64,000 nt of DNA from NCBI GenBank assembly GCA_014925825.1, contig JACGCK010000155.1, forward strand, positions 1 to 64,000, in the 5' to 3' direction. Position 1 is the stretch's first letter, and every line of letters starts with the position of its first letter. The notes beneath the pieces were generated by a model. The model was given only the letters and a program-made list of their open reading frames with translations. It did not search any database and was not told where the DNA came from. This document shows, one piece after another, positions 58,524 to 64,000 of the stretch. The position numbers and the translations under genes were made by a program. Source of the DNA: Pholiota molesta (Eukaryota; Basidiomycota; Agaricomycetes; Agaricales; Strophariaceae).

Positions 58524-60933
58524 ATGGTAGATACGGGCACCCCGCCGGTTATACCCACCAACCTGCAGCAATACAAGTACGTTCCCTAGACTCCCCCTCT
58601 CGTGTCTTCTAATTCTAACGCCACCCCGCGCAGCTCCTATGTCGTCGACCCCCAATGGCAGCGGCGCTTCTCCATCATCTGGGCGTCCGTCCTCGCCTTC
58701 TTCATCGTGCTGTCCCTGCCGCACCTCGTGCGGTCCCTCCGCAACGGGCGCCTCTTCCAGGGCACGTCGTGGCTCTCGGAGGACCTGACGGGGCGCACGT
58801 ACGACCTGGCAGACGACGTGCGCGGCATGCACCGGGTGCGGAGGCAGGGTGTGGTAAGGAGGGTGGAGAATGTGCTGGGCGTGGCGGGGGGAGTGTTCTG
58901 GTGGATGGTGCCCGGGCTGGGGATGAGCGTGGGGCAGAGTGAGTGCTCGCTCGTCGTTTGGGGGCGTTCAAGGCGTCGTGCGGGTGTACTGATGCTGTTG
59001 TCTTGTTTCTTTCTTGGCAGTTGTTCTCATCGCGGCGTATAGCGCCGCCGTCATCGCCTGCATCGTCGTCGACGCGCCGCTCGTGAGCAACTCCAACCGC
59101 GCCGGTACGTCCGCCCCCCTCTCTCCCCTCGCGCACCCCTGCTGAACGCACCCTCTCACGCACACAGGTTTCCTCGCCATCGCCCAGCTGCCGATCGTCT
59201 TCCTCTTCGCCTCGAAGAACTCGGTCGTCTCCCTCCTCCTCGGGCCGGGGCACGGCTACGAGAAGCTGAACTTCATCCACCGGTGGTCCGGGCGCCTGAT
59301 GTTCCTGGCCGCGGTGCTCCATGGCGCGCTCTGGATCCGCAACCACCTGCAGTACGACCTGCCGATTATCGGGCAGCAGAAGGAGGGCTCGGGCGTGGCG
59401 ACGCTCGGCCTGCTAGGCGTGATTGTGGTGAGCTCGCTGCCTGTCGCGAGGCGCTGGTGTTATCAGGTGTTCTATATCATGCAGTGAGTCTATCTATTTT
59501 TTTTGGGATCGACGAGGAGAATTGTTCTGATGCTCGGATGGGATGCAGTATGGTGGGCATGGTGGGGTTCTTCGTGACGCTATGTTATCATACCATATAT
59601 GCGGCGCCGTGGATATTCCCCCCGATGGCGTTCTACGGCCTCGACATCCTTCTGCGCATGTTCCGCCATCGCATTAAAGATGCAGTGCTTGTGCCCGTCG
59701 GTAATCAGATGACTCTGGTAGGTCGTCTATCTCGTCGTCGTCGTCGTCGCCATCTAATCTGACGTCCTTGTGCACAGATCCACATCCCGCACGTCACCTC
59801 GGGCTGGGTCGCGGGGCAGCACGTGCGCCTGCGCGTGTTCTTCTCGGGGAGGATCTTCGAGTCGCACCCGCTCACGATCTTCGCCGCGCCCCCGGACGTG
59901 TCGTGCATCACCTCGATGCCGCGCGGGGTGTCGCTCGGCGCGCGCGCCGTGGGCGACTGGACGCGCGCGCTCAATGCGTACGCCGTGCAGACCGCCGTGG
60001 AGCTGCAGCTGCTCTCCCTGCACGAAAAATCCGCCCTTCCACCACACCACCCCCACAACGACGGCAGCGGCGGCGACGACGAGGGAAAGCCGCCGGCGGA
60101 GGTGCCGGTGCAGGTGATGCTCGAGGGCCCGTACGGCGGGTGCAGCGTCGACCTCGGGGATTATGAGACGGCGCTGCTGTTCGCGGGCGGGTCGGGGGCG
60201 ACGTTCGCGCTCGGCGTGCTGGACGATATCGTGGGGAGGTGTGTGAGGAAGGGGAGGAAGGGCGGCGAGCGCACGAGGCGCATCGAGTTCGCGTGGTGTG
60301 TGCGGTCGTTCGGTATGTGCCTCTCTCCCTCTTCGCTTTCGGCTTCCGTTGCGTTATCGTATGAATGACTGACTTCCGTTTCTCTGTGGCGCGGCTTTGT
60401 TGATAATAGGTTCGATTGACTGGTTCGCGCCGGCGCTGATGGACATCGCGCGCGTCGCGGCCGCGTCGGCGTCGTCTGCGGCGCCGTTGGAGCTGCACAT
60501 CTCCATCTACGTGACGTGCCTGTGCAACCCCGAGGCGGTGCCGCCGATCCCGAACTGCGACGTGACCATCGTGCGGCCCAGTGTGCACCGCGTGCTGCAG
60601 GACCTCACCGGCAGCACCCCGGCGCGAAACTCCTCCAGCGCCAAGCAGCAGCAACGCGCGTCGTCCTCGTCTGAGGGAAACGAGGATCAGGATCAGGATC
60701 AGGAGAAGGCGCGTGGGCAGGATATCGTGGAGGTCCTCGATCCTGAGGCGGACCCGGAGGCGCTATCGCGCGTGCCGTTCGTCGCGGCGGCGGGCGGCGG
60801 GCTCGCGGTCGTCGCGAGCGGGCCGGAGGGGCTCGTGCGCGAGGTCGCGAATGCGGTCGCGCGGCTGCAGGTGGGCGGGCGCGGGGTAAGGTTGGGCGGG
60901 GTGGGGCTGCATACGGAGATGTTCTCGCTGTAG
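58524..60933 (+). CDS. Ferric/cupric reductase (FRE family transmembrane reductase)
   Basis: Seven exons: 58524-58576, 58634-58938, 59021-59104, 59168-59483, 59549-59717, 59778-60312, 60410-60933; 661 aa, all phases exact. These enzymes move electrons from NADPH via FAD and two hemes across the plasma membrane to reduce Fe(III) or Cu(II). Visible parts: an N-terminal helix (FSIIWASVLAFFIVLSLPHL); the ferric reductase transmembrane domain with heme-ligand histidines in FIHRWSGRLMFLAAVLHGAL and YIMHMVGMVGFFVTLCYHTI; the FAD-binding barrel with ESHPLTIF (HPxT motif); and the NADPH-binding domain with GPYGG and FAGGSGATFAL. A Ser/Gln/Asp-rich low-complexity insert (residues about 560-610) precedes the C-terminal strand. 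It ends HTEMFSL, where the terminal aromatic region contacts the cofactor. A neighbouring copper transporter supports a metal-uptake role. Confidence 0.93.
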
Positions 60934-61129
60934 TGATTGTATGATGTTTCTTTTTCTCTAGGTGTTTGATGTGTACATGTGTATTGTATTTCTTAGCATG
61001 AAACGTTCCTGATAGACGAGAGCTCTGGTGGGTGAGGAAGGGATAGCGAGCTCGCATGCGCGTGTCCATGGTTGATGGTCTTCCTTCCTCCAGCGACCAC
61101 TCTGTGAACCACTTTTCTTTTGGAGACAG

Positions 61130-61784
61130 GATGGCTGGTGCCCTGCTCACTATACCGGCAGAGCTCCTAGTCCTCAGCACAATACTCGTTTATCTCGACG
61201 CCGCTTCCCACCACACCGTCCTCTGCGACCTGGACGAATGGTAATTGGCGACCAGCAGGTTATGGACCTGGCGCGCATTGAGTTTCATTGCGCCGTGCGC
61301 ACCGCGCATGACACCAATGTGCCCCTGATGCAGTTTCGAGATGAAAACAAGTATACACCCTTTCCTGAGAATACTCGGGGTGCATTGCACTGCATACCAC
61401 AATGCTCCTGACAAGCCCGCACTCTGTGCCGGTGTGCGTTTCAGGATCTGCGGTCGCACGGCACGGTTTGAACACGGTCGGGACCTGCTGGGCTCGAGCG
61501 GGAGACGTGTGGGGCTGCAGACTTGTGGAAGGCGTCAGACATTTTCGACGCGACGGTTTTTTTCTTTTTTTTCGGTTGCGTGCCGATTTTTTTGGGAACG
61601 AGGAGAGTCTAAATTTTCAAAGGACAAAGCTGGCGCGACCAACACTTTCTCTGAGGTTGTGGATGGCGGCTTTGTCCATAGTCTTTTTGTGCCCGGCTTC
61701 AGACGGTTTACGGACGAGCTCCGCATTGAAATACTCTCCAACTTTGATGCCGTTTCTCTGACGCGCTACACTGTGGTATTATGA
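61130..61784 (+). pseudogene. Broken copy of gene family A
   Basis: Around 61250-61380 the reading GDQQVMDLARIEF and then KYTPFPENTRG matches AGQQLVDLSGK and FPENTRGFFYY of the intact gene at 17 kb. After a one-base shift near 61395 the frame continues with KPALCAGVRFRICGRTARFE, then HGRDLLGSSG, equal to the core of the family. After that the similarity breaks up (stop codons and T-rich tracts at 61555-61580), and no last exon is found. A short 5' piece (61131-61243, LLTIPAELLVLSTILVYLDA) is not part of the family and may be a scrap of another gene such as an F-box. Confidence 0.8.
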
Positions 61785-61897
61785 TAGACCTATGCAGATC
61801 TGAAAAGTGATTGAATTGGCAAGGGCAGACCTGCACGTTGACCTACAAATTAGGAAGGGGGTAATGATACATATAATTCAAGTTGGTCGTGAGCCCC

Positions 61898-61905
61898 GTT
61901 CGAAT
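61898..61905. repeat. Left 8-bp target-site duplication
   Basis: GTTCGAAT, identical to 63849-63856 on the other side of the 61906-63848 element. Eight-base duplications are made by hAT and by Kyakuja-Dileera-Zisupton (KDZ) transposases. Confidence 0.8.
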
Positions 61906-62980
61906 GGGGCACCATTATTTTAGCGTGCGTGAGCGTGACGCAGCGTGAGGTAGCGTGAACGAGCGTGCGTTAGCGTGAGTACTAGCGTGCGCTAGCGTGA
62001 CGTCGTAAACCGCCTTTGCGGCCGTTCCGCGTCATCCAAGACTTCCCCAGCCACCAGAATTGGCGTAGACGTGTCTTAGGCATCCCTGGTTGCATTACAA
62101 AACAAAACATACCATTAAGCAATATAGTTTATGGTCATTGAAGTCTTGGGATGAGTGTGTGTAAGCGTGGCCTAGCGTGCCGCTAGCGTGCGCTTGCGTG
62201 AGTCATAGCGTGTGTTAGCGTGAGTCCACTCTGCTGCTCACGCCGACGCTGAACTTCCAAGTCTGACATCTCCGCGGCCCACGCGCTCAACGCGCTCACA
62301 GCGCACGGCATAGCGGCCACATGGTTAAATAGCCGGTGTGACGCACGAGCTATCCCAACTTCACCGAGATAGTAAGACTCATACGTCAACGGATTTGGAC
62401 GCTTTTGCTTATAACTTGGTCAGTTCGCATTCAATAATTCTATTTTTTTTTTTTTTGCGTTAAATAGGTAACATAAACACCTCCTTTTACGCACGTTTAC
62501 GGAACGTATAAAAATTTAACGCGTGAAAGGCGGGTAAAAGCGTTTAAAATGAGTAGAAAAGACGAATATGTGAATAGCTTGATGAGTTTCTGGCCAAATA
62601 ATTTACGTCGATCAGTATATTGTTCCAATACGCGGTACGCTTCCGCACAGGTAATTTTATTACTATGTTACTACTATGTGCTGCACGGCGGCAGGGCATG
62701 TTTCTTAACGACGACAACGACTTGACTTGTGGGCGAGTAGGAACGGTGCGCCACTGCGGGGAAACGTTCGAACTTCGTGAGCGTCGTGACATTGTTCAAT
62801 CAATATTAGTTATATACATATCGAAAATTATAAGACATTGGTTATACTATTCTATGTGCAAAGGAGCAAAAAACAAATTGGAGGCTGTAAGAATAGATAT
62901 GTGTACAGATGAATATATTTGTCTTAGGCGCTCATAAGCATGGATAAGTATGTGTTTTCTCTGCATATATACTCTAAGCG

Positions 62981-63096
62981 TGGCCGAGCGTGAAGTAGCG
63001 TGAAGCGGGAAAGGTAGCGTGAAGTAGCGTGAGATAGCGTGAGGTAGTGTGAAGGTAGCGTGAAGTAGCGTGGAGGTAGCGTGGACATAGCGTGGC
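62981..63096. repeat. Internal AGCGTG array
   Basis: Ten copies of AGCGTG and one AGTGTG variant, mostly spaced 9-12 bp as GTAGCGTGAA / GTAGCGTGGA. Spacing is irregular, so this is a cluster of a short motif rather than a strict tandem repeat. It is part of the 61906-63848 element. Confidence 0.85.
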
Positions 63097-63756
63097 CTCA
63101 TATAAATAACTGAGGATATCTTCATATAAATTAACTCAGGACAATGCAGGAAGTCATGGGCATTGTTACTATATCATATATACACCATTCTGCATAAGCG
63201 TGATGATTTGCGGTGCTTGGAGAGATGTTTATTCTTGTTTGGTTAGACCTTCTGAGTATACTAGACAGTCCAACAAGTCTTTAATTCTATGTAACGTCTT
63301 GACCTATGAGACACAAAAGCATAACAGACAAATAGCCATTTAATACTTACATTTTTCCATGGATCTATGTGGCTGTCTTGGACGACAAAAAATCTGTTGG
63401 CTGCATTGCGAATAATTATGTGTCACAGAAATAATGTAACGTGTGACAGATTTGTCTTAGCACTATTCCTGGTCTGTGCGCCCGCTACATGAACTAAACG
63501 TCTAAACAAAACATATATTTGGAGAGCATATTATCTATTGGACTGAACATCAAGAGAAATAATGATGCAAAAGTGTTTTAGGAGAGATAATGAGCATTTA
63601 AAGTCCATAAGTTACTAGATAATCCATTTTCTGACTCTCTTGGCCCAAAGAAATTTGGAAAGTGATATTTTTACGAGGCCAGTATATCTACAATACATCT
63701 AGTACCGTTGAACCGACTCTAGAGGCCACACAGCGTCGGGAATTGGGCAAATGATG

Positions 63757-63834
63757 TTTGCTAGCGTGGGCTAGCGTGGGCTAGCGTGCACGTGACTCAC
63801 GCTAGCTACACGCTAGCCACGCTAATCCACGCGA
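63757..63834. repeat. Inverted AGCGTG cluster at the right end of the element
   Basis: Three direct GCTAGCGTG units are followed by CACGTGACT and three inverted CACGCTAGC/CACGCTAAT units. Together they can fold into a hairpin of about 30 bp per arm. This lies just inside the right terminus. Confidence 0.85.
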
Positions 63835-63848
63835 AAATCTAGTTGCCC

Positions 63849-63856
63849 GTTCGAAT
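63849..63856. repeat. Right 8-bp target-site duplication
   Basis: GTTCGAAT, identical to 61898-61905. Confidence 0.8.
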
Positions 63857-64000
63857 GCCTTTCGTGTAAATCCTGACAGAAAAATCTCTCGTTGGGCGCA
63901 GGGTCATCGTATACGGGACGGTGAGGTGGCATGCTGAAGCGTCGCCATGGCGCGGGAAGTGAACTGAGGAGGGAGGATGACAGTGTAATTCACCGTGTAA

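Larger units (their letters stand above)
61906..63848. mobile_element. Non-autonomous DNA transposon (1,943 bp, hAT- or KDZ-like) with AGCGTG subterminal arrays
   Basis: The left end reads GGGGCACCATTATTTTAGCG. The complement of the right end reads GGGCAACTAGATTTTCGCGT. They are imperfect inverted repeats sharing GGGCA.C.A..ATTTT.GCG. The element is bracketed by the 8-bp duplication GTTCGAAT. Inside, arrays of AGCGTG occur at 61921-61998 (eight copies in 78 bp), 62163-62226, 62981-63096 (ten copies plus one variant) and 63757-63834 (three forward, then three inverted). Such dense subterminal motifs are transposase-binding sites in hAT and related superfamilies. No transposase gene is present; the longest frames are about 105 codons. 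Confidence 0.8.

Noticed and set aside
61893..61913. T-arm-like sequence (GCCCC GTTCGAAT GGGGC ACCA), suggesting a tRNA 3' end
   Set aside because: The loop would have 8 instead of 7 bases, no D-arm, anticodon arm or acceptor stem pairs upstream, and the GTTCGAAT is explained as a transposon target duplication.
1..64000. CRISPR arrays, bacterial operons, rRNA genes
   Set aside because: No regularly spaced identical repeats with unique spacers, no ribosome-binding-site-led gene strings and no rRNA signature sequences were seen.

Overview
The window is nuclear DNA of a filamentous fungus, most likely a basidiomycete of the Agaricomycetes. The evidence is: genes split by many short introns (about 45-70 bp, GT...AG); short, compact intergenic gaps around the genes; and typical mushroom-forming fungal gene content (secreted GMC oxidoreductase, DUF5648 repeat protein, F-box/leucine-rich proteins, Ser-rich single-pass membrane protein). 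No bacterial operons, rRNA, tRNA or CRISPR arrays were seen. All gene models below were spliced by hand from the sequence, and reading-frame phase was checked across every junction.

Layout. 0-0.44 kb: 5' part of a broken unrecognised gene. 2.8-4.1 kb: Old Yellow Enzyme family flavin oxidoreductase. 4.8-8.3 kb: IML2/TTC39 family protein. 9.5-10.3 kb: short-motif (TTGCGC) repeat clusters, probably a non-autonomous transposon. 10.6-11.4 kb: small secreted hydrophobic protein. 12.9-15.4 kb: diverged direct repeat and a gene fragment. 15.7-16.4 kb: secreted DUF5648 protein. 17.1-18.2 kb and 21.8-23.0 kb: two intact members of an unrecognised gene family, with broken members at 13.6 and 61.3 kb. 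18.6-20.4 kb: single-pass membrane protein. 23.8-25.8 kb: secreted GMC (AA3-type) oxidoreductase.

27-36 kb is a rearranged duplicated block built from BUB3 (spindle checkpoint WD40 protein, intact at 32.2-33.7 kb) and an F-box protein gene (intact at 30.2-31.8 kb). Partial copies lie at 27.0, 29.7, 34.8 and 35.0-36.1 kb, two of them inverted. A 295-bp mariner-type MITE sits in the spacer next to the BUB3 promoter. 36.3-37.5 kb: short-chain dehydrogenase. 39.7-41.0 kb: three copies of a ~330-bp unit. 46.8-48.4 kb: aldo/keto reductase. 49.0-49.8 kb: fungal protein of unknown function. 50.1-50.7 kb: truncated hydrolase-like remnant. 57.1-60.9 kb: Ctr-type copper transporter followed by a ferric/cupric reductase on the same strand, a likely reductive metal-uptake pair. 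61.9-63.85 kb: a 1,943-bp non-autonomous DNA transposon with an 8-bp target duplication and arrays of AGCGTG. The stretches 41.8-46.8 and 50.8-55.4 kb are AT-richer and nearly gene-free.

A recurring technical theme is that several otherwise well-conserved genes carry single-base frame breaks, mostly in short G or C runs (GMC oxidoreductase three, IML2 one or two, aldo/keto reductase one). This suggests systematic under-calling in the assembly rather than independent gene death.
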